This document shows, one piece after another, positions 16,856 through 26,270 of a stretch of DNA of 64,000 bases (its first letter is position 1; every line of letters starts with the position of its first letter). A program made the position numbers and the translations under genes. A model generated the notes under the pieces. The model searched no databases, was not told the DNA's origin, and saw only the letters and a program-made list of their open reading frames with translations. Source of the stretch: Gemmatimonas aurantiaca T-27. GTDB lineage: Bacteria > Gemmatimonadota > Gemmatimonadetes > Gemmatimonadales > Gemmatimonadaceae. The stretch lies in contig NC_012489.1 of NCBI RefSeq assembly GCF_000010305.1, positions 372,001-436,000 of the forward strand, written 5' to 3'.

Positions 16856-17094
16856 AACAGCGGGGGGAACACTGATGACACAGAAACGGCACGGAACCGC
16901 ACGGATACAGCACTCGTTTCTGCACGGTCCGTGCAACGCACTGAGAATGCTTTTTTGAAATGAAAACGGGCGCATCAGATGCCCCCGATTCAATCAAAAA
17001 AAATGGTCACGAATCACTTCGAACTCATCGCCGCGCGTGTTGTATCCGTGCGGTTCCGTGCCGTTTCTGTGTCATCAGTGTTCCCCCCGCTGTT
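16856..17094. repeat. Long inverted-repeat element, copy 1
   Basis: The arms at 16856-16909 and 17041-17094 are 54 bases and perfectly complementary, separated by 131 bases. The outer part (ACAGCGGGGGGAACACTGAT and following) is identical to the element at 62882-63039; the inner part differs. The spacer holds a small palindrome (TGCACGG-T-CCGTGCA, 16921-16935) and two A/T runs, with no convincing ORF. It fills the gap between convergent fliW and the glycosyltransferase gene. It is probably a MITE- or REP-like element that may also terminate transcription from both sides. Confidence 0.85.
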
Positions 17095-17099
17095 CCCCA

Positions 17100-19049
17100 C
17101 TATGCCGCCGAACGCTCCGCACTTTCCGGAAGCACACCTGTCGCATCAGCCGGCAACGGATAGGCAAACGATTCATGCGCGAGTCGATCGAACAGCCCCT
17201 GCAGCGCATGGCCATAGTCCGATAGCGCGAGAAACGGGGCCGTCGGGAGTGCGGCGCGCATCTTTTCGCACACCTGGGCCCGGAACGGAGCATCGGTGGC
17301 CAGTCGGACAGTGAGATCGACGTAGGCATCAGCATCGGCCGCCACGAGCTCGTCGAGGCCAATCGACTGCACAATGCTTGCGTCACCGGTGCCACGCAGC
17401 CAGGGAGAACGACGCGTCACCGCGGGCACGCCGGCCTGCAGGGCGAGTGCCACGGAGGTGGAGCTGCCATGCGGGAACGTACCAAGGTACACGGTGGCCA
17501 GCTCGTACAGTTGATGCGTGTCTCTCGGTGAGAGTTCACGCAGTACGATGATACGCCGCGGATCCACACGGTGAGTGCGACAGGTCGACTCGATCAGGCC
17601 ATGCAGGCTCGTCGCACCACTCACCCCTGACCAGCCCGGATTGAATGGCGCGAGAACGAGCACACTGCCTGGAATGCGTGCCAATGCCCGCACCCACGCA
17701 TCCAACTGCACGGGCACGATCTTGTCCACCGCGCCGCCGTTGTAGAGCACCACGGCGTTGGCCGAGATGCGGAGCGCTGCGCGGTTGATCGGACGCACCG
17801 CCGGTTGTGGTACAAACGGCAGATAACTGAGCAACACACGCGGAATCTCGGCGAACTCCTCACGACACTCGCCGAGCAGCGACGCACGCGACTCCGGCGC
17901 CGGCGCCACGGTGGCGACATGCGTGAAACTGGAGAAACCCGTGGACATCGGCACGTAGCTGTTCATCAGGATCTGCACCCGCGCCAGTCGTGAACTCACC
18001 AGCAGATCGGTTGGCGACGCGCCAATCGTCGCCGCATAGGAATACACGAACACGTCGAGATCATCGGCATGAATGCGATCGACCATCTGCCGCACATCCA
18101 GACCATTGAGCGTGCGGACCGCACTGACAAAGCGAAACAGGCGCTGGTACAGCGAGATGTCATGCTCGCACTGCCGGTCCACGAGATCCTGCGAGTACAC
18201 GATGATCTCGTACCGTTCCTGGTCGAAATGCTCGAATTGCGAGCAGAACGCCTGAGGGTCGGGGTGTTTCATGATCGTCCGCAGCAGGATGCCAAGCCGA
18301 ATGCGACGATTGGCCGGACGCAGTGCGGTCGGACCGGGGCCCGACCCGTGCAGCGTCTCGATCTGTCGGGTCATCGCCTCGATGAGGCCGGCGCGGGCAT
18401 CCAGCACGGGGCGTACCTGCACATCCGAGTAGATGACCATGCCGATGTCGAGGTGTCGGATGGTCGTGTTGATCAACGCCGCGAGTCGCTGGCGCAGAGC
18501 CGGCGCATCCACCTGCTGCTTCAGCCAATCGAGCATTTCCGGCAACCAGGCCACGTACTTGGCATCGTCACCGATCGCCCGGTACACCGGCCGCACGAAC
18601 AGCCAGGTCAGGTATCGCTCCATGACATGTTCGGGACAGGTGTGCAGGTCCCGCATGATCGGCATTTCCCATGGCTGGGCATCGAGCACCGCAATCGTGA
18701 AGGCATGCGCGGCCATCGGATGCGACCAGCCGGCTGCCATGATTTCACGCGCCGCCGCGATACGGCTGGCGACTGCGGCCGGTCGATCGAACACCAACCC
18801 GAGCTGCGTCGACACATCGGGGCGCTGGAACAGACGCGCGCGCAGCACCGTCTCCACTTCTTCCCGGGAACACTGACTCAATGACGCACACAACTGCTCG
18901 CGTGAGCTGCGCAGCAACGCCAACCACTCCGCGCGTGGCGGAGGAGCGAGCAGCGGCCAATCCTGACCATTGCGGAACCAACTTGCCACATCAGCCATAC
19001 CATCGGCCAGCGTAGCGCACTTTGATGCAGCGTCTTGCGACATTGGCAT
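17100..19049 (-). CDS. GT41-like (SPINDLY/HMW1C-type) glycosyltransferase, predicted flagellin-modifying
   Basis: The protein is 649 residues. The N-terminal 230 residues are helical. The C-terminal part shows the two-lobe GT-B fold of O-GlcNAc-transferase-like enzymes: RRIRLGILLRTIMKHPDP, then HFDQERYEIIVYSQDLVD, and the nucleotide-sugar lobe with YELATVYLGTFPHGSSTSVA, then LALQAGVPAVTRRSPWLRGT. HMW1C and SPINDLY relatives transfer sugars directly to protein Asn or Ser/Thr. It is the last gene of an operon behind a sigma-54-type flagellar promoter. Flagellin is the likely acceptor, but this is inferred from context only. There is no signal peptide, so it acts in the cytoplasm. Confidence 0.7.
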   Translation of the reverse strand: MPMSQDAASKCATLADGMADVASWFRNGQDWPLLAPPPRAEWLALLRSSREQLCASLSQCSREEVETVLRARLFQRPDVSTQLGLVFDRPAAVASRIAAAREIMAAGWSHPMAAHAFTIAVLDAQPWEMPIMRDLHTCPEHVMERYLTWLFVRPVYRAIGDDAKYVAWLPEMLDWLKQQVDAPALRQRLAALINTTIRHLDIGMVIYSDVQVRPVLDARAGLIEAMTRQIETLHGSGPGPTALRPANRRIRLGILLRTIMKHPDPQAFCSQFEHFDQERYEIIVYSQDLVDRQCEHDISLYQRLFRFVSAVRTLNGLDVRQMVDRIHADDLDVFVYSYAATIGASPTDLLVSSRLARVQILMNSYVPMSTGFSSFTHVATVAPAPESRASLLGECREEFAEIPRVLLSYLPFVPQPAVRPINRAALRISANAVVLYNGGAVDKIVPVQLDAWVRALARIPGSVLVLAPFNPGWSGVSGATSLHGLIESTCRTHRVDPRRIIVLRELSPRDTHQLYELATVYLGTFPHGSSTSVALALQAGVPAVTRRSPWLRGTGDASIVQSIGLDELVAADADAYVDLTVRLATDAPFRAQVCEKMRAALPTAPFLALSDYGHALQGLFDRLAHESFAYPLPADATGVLPESAERSAA

Positions 19050-19056
19050 TGTTGAA

Positions 19057-20334
19057 TCAGGCAGCCTGATCGGCGGCTGCGTCCGGAGCGGTGGGCAGGA
19101 TCATCGAAGCTGCCTGAGCATCGACGCGATCCGGATGGGGAAGGGGAAGGCCTTCGCGATGACGGTCAATCACGGAGCCCAGGTGCTGCACCAGCGTATG
19201 CAACGAGAACCGTTCACGGGCACACGCCTGGCCACGCTCGGCGCGTGCCTGTGCCTCCGGTGAGGAGGCCGTGCGCAGCGTGTCGGCCACCACATCGGCG
19301 ATCGTGCGTGCATCACCGTCCCACCAGGTGAATTGCTCACGACCAATCTGTGCATCGATGAAACGATTGCTGTCCGAGATCACGGCCGATCCGGCCTGCA
19401 ACCCGAGCAGGAACCGATCGTGTACCGAGTCGGTGGTACCGGGCTGCACATTCAGCACGCCGATCGCCGCCGCCATCAAACGCCGCACATCCGGCAGCGG
19501 CGTACCAGGCAGGAACGTCGCACCAGATGTGGCGGCGTCGAGATGATGCCATTCACCGCCGACAAACGTGACCGGCAGCGAACGCAGCGCGCGCGCCACC
19601 GCCGTTGCGCGGCGAATGCGGGCGAGGTGATCACCATGGGCGGCCAACGCGTGCCATCGGGTGTCGCACAGACTGGCCGGCATGACCGCGCGAGCAACAT
19701 CCCACAGACGCAGCGGCACAGGAGACGCGCCCAATGCGTCGGCGATGGCCAACACGGCGCGTAGTCCTTGCGCATCGACGGTGCGGCGCAGCATCGACTC
19801 GTACTGCAACGGATCGCCGCCCTTGCTTGCAAAGAGTACCGTGCCGGTTCGCTCAGCGAGAGGCAGGGATGCGCGCGTCCATCGTGATGTGGCCAGCCGA
19901 AACAGCCCGCGGTGACTGCCGGCGGGCGAAATGGCGACCGAGGTATCGTGGTGACCGTCGTCGCCGTGCAGAAAGACCGTGTGTGTCGACGGGGTCTCGT
20001 GTCTGGTGGGATAGTAGCTCGGACTGTCGAGCATCAAACCCACGTAGGGCACGCCCAGTGTGTCGTAGGCCGACGTGCCATCGGCGCCGGCAATGTTGGC
20101 GCCATACCCCGAGTAACCGCAGAAAAACGCCGTACGGTTCTCCATGACGATGCGTCGCAGCTCGGTGGGCGTGGACAGGCGCGACAGATCGAGCACCTCA
20201 GCGCTCCACCCGGCGTCCACAAAAGCCCGCGCGAGATCGTTGGAGAGGTACGACAACACATCGTAGCTGCTGACGCCCGTGCACAACACGACATGACGTC
20301 GTGCTTGCCGATTGGCATCTCCTGCGACGGTCAT
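19057..20334 (-). CDS. Glycosyltransferase-like protein (DUF3880/CgeB-like)
   Basis: The protein is 425 residues from MTVAGDANRQ, four bases after the aminotransferase stop. Readable features are an N-terminal Rossmann-like start (HVVLCTGVSSYDVLSYLSND), VPYVGLMLDSPSYYP, and a C-terminal lobe with GVLNVQPGTTDSVHDRFLLG, then LQAGSAVISDSNRF. The pattern of a cell-wide 'GLQAG-A-SDSNRF' segment followed by a helix and a final RERFS resembles glycosyltransferases of the DUF3880/Glyco_trans_1_2 kind. Donor and acceptor cannot be told. Its operon partners make an amino sugar. Confidence 0.6.
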   Translation of the reverse strand: MTVAGDANRQARRHVVLCTGVSSYDVLSYLSNDLARAFVDAGWSAEVLDLSRLSTPTELRRIVMENRTAFFCGYSGYGANIAGADGTSAYDTLGVPYVGLMLDSPSYYPTRHETPSTHTVFLHGDDGHHDTSVAISPAGSHRGLFRLATSRWTRASLPLAERTGTVLFASKGGDPLQYESMLRRTVDAQGLRAVLAIADALGASPVPLRLWDVARAVMPASLCDTRWHALAAHGDHLARIRRATAVARALRSLPVTFVGGEWHHLDAATSGATFLPGTPLPDVRRLMAAAIGVLNVQPGTTDSVHDRFLLGLQAGSAVISDSNRFIDAQIGREQFTWWDGDARTIADVVADTLRTASSPEAQARAERGQACARERFSLHTLVQHLGSVIDRHREGLPLPHPDRVDAQAASMILPTAPDAAADQAA

Positions 20335-20338
20335 GCGA

Positions 20339-21493
20339 TCAGCGACCGAAAAACGCGCGCACAACCTGAACGACACGCCCCACCTGATCTTCAGAGAGCG
20401 TCGGGAACATCGGCAGACTCAGGAGTTCAGCGGCGGTGCGTTCGGTGATCGGCAGCGCACCTTCGGCGTACCCGAGATGGGCATAGGCTTCCTGACGATG
20501 CAGAGGCACTGGGTAGTGCAGGCCCGCGCCGATACGCGCCGCGGTGAGCACGCGGCGCAGCTTCTCTCGTACCGGTGTGCGTACCACATACAGGTGCCAC
20601 ACATGTTCGGCCCACGAAGCGACCTGCGGCAACGACAATTCCCCGATGTCCCCCAGTGCTTCCTGATACCATCGCGCCACCCGCTGGCGTCCGGCCGTGG
20701 CCGCATCCAGATCCTGCAGTTTGATGCGCAATACCGCGGCTTGAATGGCATGCAGGCGGCCGTTGTACCCCTCGCTCACATGTACGTACTTCTCGCGCTG
20801 ACCGTGTTCCCGCAACCGGCGCACGCCCTCGAGCACCCGCGGATCATTCGTGGTGACGGCACCGCCTTCACCCACCGATCCAAGATTCTTGCCGGGATAG
20901 AACGAGAAGGATCCGGCGACACCCATGGTACCGGCCGAGCGTCCGCGATAGCGCGCGCCATGGGCCTGCGCCGCGTCTTCCACGATCCAGAGGTGGTGCT
21001 TTGCCGCGAGGGCGAGCAGCGGGTCCATGTCGGCTGTCTGGCCGTACAGATGCACCGGTACAATGCCCACCGTGCGCGGACCGATCGCCGCCGCCACAGC
21101 GGCCGGATCGAGTGTCATCGTGATGGGATCAATGTCCACGAACACCGGTCGCCCGCCGGCCTGCGAAATCGCCTCTGACGTGGCGATGAAGGTATGGGAC
21201 GCGGTGATCACCTCATCGCCGGGCTTGATGCCGAGCGACAGAAAGATGAAACGCAACGAGTCTGTGCCGTTGGCCACGCCGATGGCGTGCTGTGTGCCCA
21301 CATAGGCCGCGAACTCCCGCTCGAAGCCTTCCACTTCGGGACCGCCGACAAAGGCGGCCGAACGCAACGCACGGCGAAACGCGGCGACAAATTCCTCTTC
21401 GCGCGCCCGATGGGGTTCCACGAGATCGAGGAACGGGATCGGCGCTGCGTCCGTGATGAGGGTGTCGAGCGCAGACACAAGACTGTTGGACAT
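20339..21493 (-). CDS. DegT/DnrJ/EryC1/StrS-family sugar aminotransferase
   Basis: The protein is 384 residues, the usual family length. PLP-site features are visible: ANGTDSLRFIFLSLGIKPGD, IVEDAAQAHGARYRG with the PLP-binding Asp, and the Schiff-base lysine in SFSFYPGKNLGSVGEGGA. The C-terminal HYPVPLHRQEAYAHLGY is also typical. These enzymes transaminate keto-sugar nucleotides. The neighbouring Gfo/Idh oxidoreductase overlaps by one base (TGATG). Such a pair commonly oxidises and then aminates C-3 of a sugar nucleotide (WlbA with WlbE/WlbC-like enzymes), so a 3-amino sugar is the best guess. The exact sugar is unknown. Confidence 0.9.
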   Translation of the reverse strand: MSNSLVSALDTLITDAAPIPFLDLVEPHRAREEEFVAAFRRALRSAAFVGGPEVEGFEREFAAYVGTQHAIGVANGTDSLRFIFLSLGIKPGDEVITASHTFIATSEAISQAGGRPVFVDIDPITMTLDPAAVAAAIGPRTVGIVPVHLYGQTADMDPLLALAAKHHLWIVEDAAQAHGARYRGRSAGTMGVAGSFSFYPGKNLGSVGEGGAVTTNDPRVLEGVRRLREHGQREKYVHVSEGYNGRLHAIQAAVLRIKLQDLDAATAGRQRVARWYQEALGDIGELSLPQVASWAEHVWHLYVVRTPVREKLRRVLTAARIGAGLHYPVPLHRQEAYAHLGYAEGALPITERTAAELLSLPMFPTLSEDQVGRVVQVVRAFFGR

Positions 21494-22557
21494 CAGGCAG
21501 CCCCTCGCAGCGTCGTCAGACCTGCGTGCTGGAGTTCACGAAGGGAGTTGAGCTGGTGCTGTGCGGCTTCGAGGATACGGACCACGCGCAGGCCGGCGCG
21601 GCCATCGCTGCGTGGTGTCTTGCCGTTGTGAATGCAATCCACGAGGTGTTCCACTTCCACGGCCAGCGCTTCACGGCCGCTGAGTTGCGGCACGAGCATG
21701 TCGCCCTGCCGGTAGCTCACGAACTGCTGGTAGATCTCGCCGGGAGACGCTTCCTTGGCGATCGACACACCGCGGTCGTAGATGCGCACCTTCTCCGACG
21801 GCTCCACGTCATCGTACACGATCATGCGCTGCGAGCCGCCGACAATGGTGCGGCGCACCTTGGCCGGCGCCAACCAGTTCACGTGCACATGCGCGAGCAC
21901 GTTGCCCGGGTACGTGACCGTGAGATACGCGATGTTCTCTTGGGATCCGCCGGCGTGTGTGGCGCCCAGGCAGTGCACGGACACCGGATCCTGGCCATCG
22001 AGCAGATAGTCGATGATGCTGAGGTCGTGCGGAGCGAGATCCCAGATCACGTTCACGTCACTCTGGAACAGTCCGAGGTTGATGCGCACACTGTCGATGT
22101 AGAACAGGTCGCCCATCGAGCCGTCATGCAAGGTGTCGTACATCTTCTGCACGGCCCCGGTATAGACAAAGGTGTGGTCGACGGCACACACCAGTCCATT
22201 GCGCTCCGCCAAGGCGATCAGCTCTTCGGCGTGTTCGGCGCTCGTGGTGAATGGCTTCATCACCAGCACATGTTTGCCGGCCAGCAGAGCACGCTTGGCG
22301 AGCTGGTAGTGCGAGGCGGCCGGCGTGGCGATCACCACCAGGCGCACCCGCGGATCATCGATCACCGAGCCCGGATCATCATTGGCCGCCGGTACGTGGA
22401 ATTCACGCGCCACCGCTTCCGCGCGCTCGCGGCGCATGTCGGCCACACGCTCCACGCGACAGCGCGGGTGACGGTTGAAGTTGCGGATGAGGTTGGGACC
22501 CCAGTATCCGCAGCCAATGATGCCAACGCCAATGTCTGCCTGATGATTGCTGGTCAT
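21493..22557 (-). CDS. Gfo/Idh/MocA-family sugar-nucleotide oxidoreductase
   Basis: The protein is 354 residues. An N-terminal NAD-binding motif (VGIIGCGYWGPNLIRNF) is followed by the family catalytic-lysine segment (HVLVMKPFTTSAEHAEELI, a variant of the usual EKP) and the C-terminal sheet domain with VNVIWDLAPHDLSIIDYL. It probably oxidises a sugar nucleotide to the keto form used by the aminotransferase that follows. First gene of a four-gene operon behind the sigma-54-type promoter at 22629-22644. Confidence 0.9.
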   Translation of the reverse strand: MTSNHQADIGVGIIGCGYWGPNLIRNFNRHPRCRVERVADMRRERAEAVAREFHVPAANDDPGSVIDDPRVRLVVIATPAASHYQLAKRALLAGKHVLVMKPFTTSAEHAEELIALAERNGLVCAVDHTFVYTGAVQKMYDTLHDGSMGDLFYIDSVRINLGLFQSDVNVIWDLAPHDLSIIDYLLDGQDPVSVHCLGATHAGGSQENIAYLTVTYPGNVLAHVHVNWLAPAKVRRTIVGGSQRMIVYDDVEPSEKVRIYDRGVSIAKEASPGEIYQQFVSYRQGDMLVPQLSGREALAVEVEHLVDCIHNGKTPRSDGRAGLRVVRILEAAQHQLNSLRELQHAGLTTLRGAA

Positions 22558-22628
22558 GGGAAAGACCGGGTGTGATACATGGTGATGCCGCGGGAAGACC
22601 TTCGCCTTCCGATATCACGATCCCTAGA

Positions 22629-22644
22629 AGCAAAAACCGAGCCA
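22629..22644 (-). promoter_or_regulatory. Sigma-54-type promoter of the amino-sugar/glycosyltransferase operon
   Basis: On the minus strand the site is TGGCTCGGTTTTTGCT: TGGC-T-C against TGGCAC, a perfect TTGCT, and GG and GC 10 bases apart. It is 72 bases before the oxidoreductase ATG. A CGGCA-N5-TGCCG palindrome lies 73 bases upstream. The surrounding 60 bases are notably AT-rich. Confidence 0.75.
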
Positions 22645-22716
22645 GTTATAAACTATTGATATTCAACACCTTACGATTGGTCGGCCAACGCATTTTCTGC
22701 ATCGAATTCCACGGGT

Positions 22717-22731
22717 CGGCAATTTGTGCCG
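22717..22731. promoter_or_regulatory. Activator-type palindrome upstream of the amino-sugar operon
   Basis: CGGCA-ATTTG-TGCCG is an exact match to the pattern near 836, 13602 and 30544. It lies just beyond the stop codon of the preceding gene and 73 bases upstream of the sigma-54-type promoter. Confidence 0.65.
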
Positions 22732-22734
22732 GTG

Positions 22735-23868
22735 TTACGCGGCAGGTCTTTGCTGTTCCCTGGAATGCTCGCTCATGACACGGTCTCCCAGTGATCGACG
22801 GACCAGCGACGCCAGCCGACCGTGCCCGGCATCGGTCAGGTGGATGTGGTCGAGAAACGAGATGGCTCCCCCGGCCAGTTCGTCGGCCGTATTGGCGTCC
22901 ACGAACTGCACCCCGGACGCGGTACAGGCCTGCGCCAGCCAGCGTGTGAAAGGTGCGGCATGGGACCGCAGCACACCCGAGGCATGGAGGGGACGAAAGG
23001 CGCCGAGCTCCTGCACAAATGCGCCGGCCAAACGCGCCTCCGCGGGCTCCGGTGCTCGTGCAAGGAAATCGAGGTGTGGCTGAAGCACGTAGAGTACGTG
23101 GGCGTTTCGGGACTCAGCCAACAGGCCAAGGGCTTGCAGCTCCCGCATCATGAGCAGGGCCGCGGGATCCTCCGGCCACGCGTTGGGCTCAAGAGCCCAA
23201 CCCGCGTCGCGCGTGAGATCACCATCTCCGGCGTTCCAGAAGGGCAACGTGCCATGTGCGGCATCACGAGGCCACGACAGTGCGAAGATCAGATCGAGGA
23301 CTCCACCCACCACCACCGCGGTGCCACCCTCAGGAAGACAGGCCTCCACCATCAGGCGCTGCTGTACGAGGTTGCTCCCTTTCACCGACGCATTGAACGC
23401 ACAGAGATCGCCGTGGGCGTTGAGCCGGCTAGCCACATGCGCACTATCGCTCTGCACACCAACACCCCAGCTCGTACTGTTGCCAACGACCAGCACCTGT
23501 GGATGGGAGGACGCGAGCCACTGCGCGCGGCTCAGCGGTGCCTCGCCGCGCATGGTGATGCGGTATCCGTCAGCATCGGTGCGAATGCCGACCAGCGCGA
23601 CGTTGGGCGCCGCCATCGTCATCAGATACGGTGCCGGCACGAGCGGGACCGCATAACCGCGCAGCACGTCGGCGCCATGCCGGGCAATGGTGAGGAGTCG
23701 GCGATCGGCATCATCGAGGTCGAACGATGTCTCCGCATGCACCTCACGGTCTCCACACAGGCGTGAGATCTCGGCGAGCGCCGATTCGCGCAATGCCGTC
23801 TCCCACCAATGGGCACGCAATCGCCCCAGCGCCATGCGCAGGAACAGTGCGTCGGCGACATGGCTCAT
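22735..23868 (-). CDS. SGNH/GDSL-hydrolase-like protein
   Basis: The protein is 377 residues. Block I is VLVVGNSTSWGVGVQSD with a candidate catalytic Ser; a Gly/Asn block follows (CAFNASVKGSNLV), and the catalytic pair DHIHLTDAGH is near the end. This order fits SGNH hydrolases, which cleave or transfer O-acyl groups on sugars and lipids. No signal peptide or membrane helix is evident, so a cytoplasmic substrate such as an acylated sugar nucleotide or modified flagellin is likelier than a wall polymer. Last gene of the ACP/ligase/LuxE/LuxC operon, 21 bases after luxC. The family call is moderate and the substrate is unknown. Confidence 0.65.
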   Translation of the reverse strand: MSHVADALFLRMALGRLRAHWWETALRESALAEISRLCGDREVHAETSFDLDDADRRLLTIARHGADVLRGYAVPLVPAPYLMTMAAPNVALVGIRTDADGYRITMRGEAPLSRAQWLASSHPQVLVVGNSTSWGVGVQSDSAHVASRLNAHGDLCAFNASVKGSNLVQQRLMVEACLPEGGTAVVVGGVLDLIFALSWPRDAAHGTLPFWNAGDGDLTRDAGWALEPNAWPEDPAALLMMRELQALGLLAESRNAHVLYVLQPHLDFLARAPEPAEARLAGAFVQELGAFRPLHASGVLRSHAAPFTRWLAQACTASGVQFVDANTADELAGGAISFLDHIHLTDAGHGRLASLVRRSLGDRVMSEHSREQQRPAA

Positions 23869-23889
23869 TGGAGCGGCGCGCCGATCACT

Positions 23890-25098
23890 TCACCACCCCT
23901 GAGGCGCGATGTGCACGCGACGGGTGAATTGCTGGAAAAGATCGTAGCCATCCCAGACGTGATGAAACGCCAGTGCCTGGCCCACGGGTACAAATCGATC
24001 GATCCCGCGCCCGTTGAAATGGCGTGCCGCCTGCACGATGTCTTCGCGCGATAGACCAAACACGGTCAACGTCTGATCGCGGCGGGCGAGGTGCGACCCC
24101 AGCGCTTCGAGCGACGGCAACACCACATCGTGAAACAGACCGCCGCCCGGAGCGACGCGCCGCAGCGTGTCGAGCGTGCCGAGTTGCACGACGGTGACTT
24201 CCGGTGATACGGTGAGCACATGGGTGGCGCCTTCATCGATGGTGGCACGTGCCGCTTCTGTGAGTTTGGCCAACACCGTGCCCGCCTCACTGTACACACC
24301 ACGTCGGGTGGCCGCTGCCGCCACACGCTGCCAGAAATCGCCGCGCACCCGGTCGGCGGTGACAGCGTCACCGATCCACGCCACCAGGCGGGGAGAAGCG
24401 CAGGCATTCTGATCGAACCAGAAGGCATCATTGGCAAAGCGATCGGCCAGCGCATCACGTGCCGACTCGTCGAGCGCTTCCACCGCACCGGCATGCAAAG
24501 CGGAGGCGCTGTACCGATCGGGAAAGACCAGCTCGATGGCGTGTGGTGGCAACGGCAGGGCCCGCAGCGACGATACGGCCGCGTCACCACCCCACAGCAC
24601 CCGGACATCACACAGCGCGGAGAGCGCCGTGGTGAGCGCATCGTCATGACCGTAGCGCACGAACACGGCACCGGCCGCCACATCGGCGTGCTCACTGTCC
24701 TGCAGCACGGTTTCCACCACCGTAGCGACCCGCGCGCCAATGCCGCTCAGACGCTGAGACAATCGGACCACGTTGCGATTGCCCATCAGCAAGGAGAGGA
24801 TCCACGAGTACACGAACAGCGTGTCGACATTCGACGGTGGCACATGGAACACGGTGCCGCGCGGCACGAGCACGGACTCGCTTCTTTCCACGGCCCGCAG
24901 ATGTGTCTCGAGCCGGCGGGTCTCCACCGGACGAAGCCAGAACGCGAGTGCCTGAACCGCGCCTTCCCGGCGCAGCGATGGATCCGAGGACAGGGCACGC
25001 GACAGAGCGTGCGTGAACGCCAGCGTCCGCGCATCGAACGGTACCAAGGACGGTGCCGCGTGCAGTTGTTGCGCGATCTGTTCAATATCTACCGTCAT
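23890..25098 (-). CDS. LuxC-like acyl reductase
   Basis: The protein is 402 residues. It has the aldehyde-dehydrogenase-like fold of LuxC: VPRGTVFHVPPSNVDTLFVY, NRNVVRLSQRLSG, a candidate catalytic cysteine in FWFDQNACASPRLVAW (about residue 233), and the LuxC C-terminus GIDRFVPVGQALAFHHVWDG. LuxC reduces enzyme-bound fatty acyl groups to aldehydes with NADPH. The start overlaps the LuxE-like stop (TGATG). There is no luciferase gene nearby, so a role in light production is not implied. It probably makes an aldehyde or alcohol used in flagellar or surface modification. Confidence 0.85.
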   Translation of the reverse strand: MTVDIEQIAQQLHAAPSLVPFDARTLAFTHALSRALSSDPSLRREGAVQALAFWLRPVETRRLETHLRAVERSESVLVPRGTVFHVPPSNVDTLFVYSWILSLLMGNRNVVRLSQRLSGIGARVATVVETVLQDSEHADVAAGAVFVRYGHDDALTTALSALCDVRVLWGGDAAVSSLRALPLPPHAIELVFPDRYSASALHAGAVEALDESARDALADRFANDAFWFDQNACASPRLVAWIGDAVTADRVRGDFWQRVAAAATRRGVYSEAGTVLAKLTEAARATIDEGATHVLTVSPEVTVVQLGTLDTLRRVAPGGGLFHDVVLPSLEALGSHLARRDQTLTVFGLSREDIVQAARHFNGRGIDRFVPVGQALAFHHVWDGYDLFQQFTRRVHIAPQGW

Positions 25099-26270
25099 CA
25101 CAGGCTCGCTGCCGCCGTCGTCGCAATCACATCACTGCATCCGCGCAACTCGGCGCGCGGCACACGACCGAGCACCACAAATCCCTTGCCACGACGTGAT
25201 GCACCCGGTGCATCTTCGTGCACGATCACGCCGCGGTCTTCGGTCAGGATGGAATGACCGGGATAACTGCGCGGCAAAAGGCTCAACACCTGGATCACGC
25301 CCTCGGTGCCATGCGGTACCACGTCCAGTGTACGCGGGTCGCGGACAATCACATCGGCAAAATCCGGCGGATACAGCAGGCCATCGTCACCCTCGAGGAA
25401 GACGCCGCCGATCTGCTCCACCATGCCGTAAAAATTGTGTACGCGGGCGAGGCCTGTCTGTTCGCGCAGGCGATCCTTGAATACCACGTCGGACACGGAG
25501 CGTTCGATCAGCTTCTTCCAGCCACCCGAATGCACCAGAATGCCCTGCGACAGATCCATGCTGCCGGCCGGCATCTGCTCTACCAGGGCCTGCCAGGCCA
25601 GGAACGTGAAGCCGAACATGAGAAACGGCGCATGACCATGCCGTTCGAGGAACCGGGCGATGATCTCCGGCTGCGGCACCAACGTGTCGTCGAGCGCAAA
25701 GGCATGCGCGGCACCAAACGTCATCATGCCTAGGACACCGGCGCCACGGGCGCTGAGTGCACCCCGCCCTTTGATGATGGACGGGGTGTCGATCACCAGC
25801 ATCGGCAAGCGCTTGGGGCCGAGCAAGGTACCCATGATGCTCGCCAGCGCCGTGCGTTGCTGTGCGGCCGCCTCACGATCGAGCACGATGCGGCTTGGCT
25901 GTTGTCCGCTGGTGCCGCTCGACACGAGCACGGTGGCGATATCCGTATCGGCAATGCTCTGGAGCTGGTGGCTCTTGAACAGCCCCACCGGCACCCAGGG
26001 CACATCGGCCAACGAGGAAATGCCGTGTTGCACGTGAGGAAACAGGGCATTCACCATTCGGGCGTACGGCTCGGAGCACGCCCGATGATGCGATGTCAGC
26101 GCTGCCAGCTCTGCCCGCAGTCGCTCTGACTTGGTCTCCTGCGGGTGTGTGTACTGCGGCACGGCCAGCAGGTCGGCAAGTGCCGTCGCATGATCCGAAG
26201 CCGCGATCACCGATTCGGCGATCACCGATTCGGCGAGCACGGGTTCAACGAGTACAGGTTCTGCGATCAT
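25098..26270 (-). CDS. LuxE-like acyl-protein synthetase
   Basis: The protein is 390 residues. It matches the LuxE/PaaK-type adenylate-forming family: TVLVSSGTSGQQPSRIVLDR (ATP loop), LVIDTPSIIKGRGALSARG, ILVHSGGWKKLIERSVS, VHNFYGMVEQIGGVFLEG and LGRVPRAELRGCSDVIA. LuxE activates a fatty acid and transfers it, through a cysteine, to the reductase LuxC. The next gene is LuxC-like and overlaps by one base, so the two surely work together. The N-terminus carries short repeats (EPVLAESVIAESVIA) from the tandem DNA repeat at 26203-26262. Confidence 0.88.
   Translation of the reverse strand: MIAEPVLVEPVLAESVIAESVIAASDHATALADLLAVPQYTHPQETKSERLRAELAALTSHHRACSEPYARMVNALFPHVQHGISSLADVPWVPVGLFKSHQLQSIADTDIATVLVSSGTSGQQPSRIVLDREAAAQQRTALASIMGTLLGPKRLPMLVIDTPSIIKGRGALSARGAGVLGMMTFGAAHAFALDDTLVPQPEIIARFLERHGHAPFLMFGFTFLAWQALVEQMPAGSMDLSQGILVHSGGWKKLIERSVSDVVFKDRLREQTGLARVHNFYGMVEQIGGVFLEGDDGLLYPPDFADVIVRDPRTLDVVPHGTEGVIQVLSLLPRSYPGHSILTEDRGVIVHEDAPGASRRGKGFVVLGRVPRAELRGCSDVIATTAAASL
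26203..26262 (-). repeat. In-frame 15-bp tandem repeat at the start of the LuxE-like gene
   Basis: There are four units of 15 bases. Units one and two (26203-26217 and 26218-26232) are identical; units three and four diverge. They encode the repeats ESVIA/ESVIA/EPVLA/EPVLV. A unit change would alter length by five residues but keep the frame. Confidence 0.8.

Noticed and set aside
16775-17099. csrA expected after fliW
   Set aside because: The region holds a terminator and a long inverted repeat; no CsrA-like reading (MLVLTRK type) was seen in any frame.
23890-26270. Bioluminescence (lux) operon
   Set aside because: Only the acyl-reductase partners LuxC and LuxE are present; no luciferase luxA/luxB genes were seen, and the neighbours are sugar and acyl-carrier genes.
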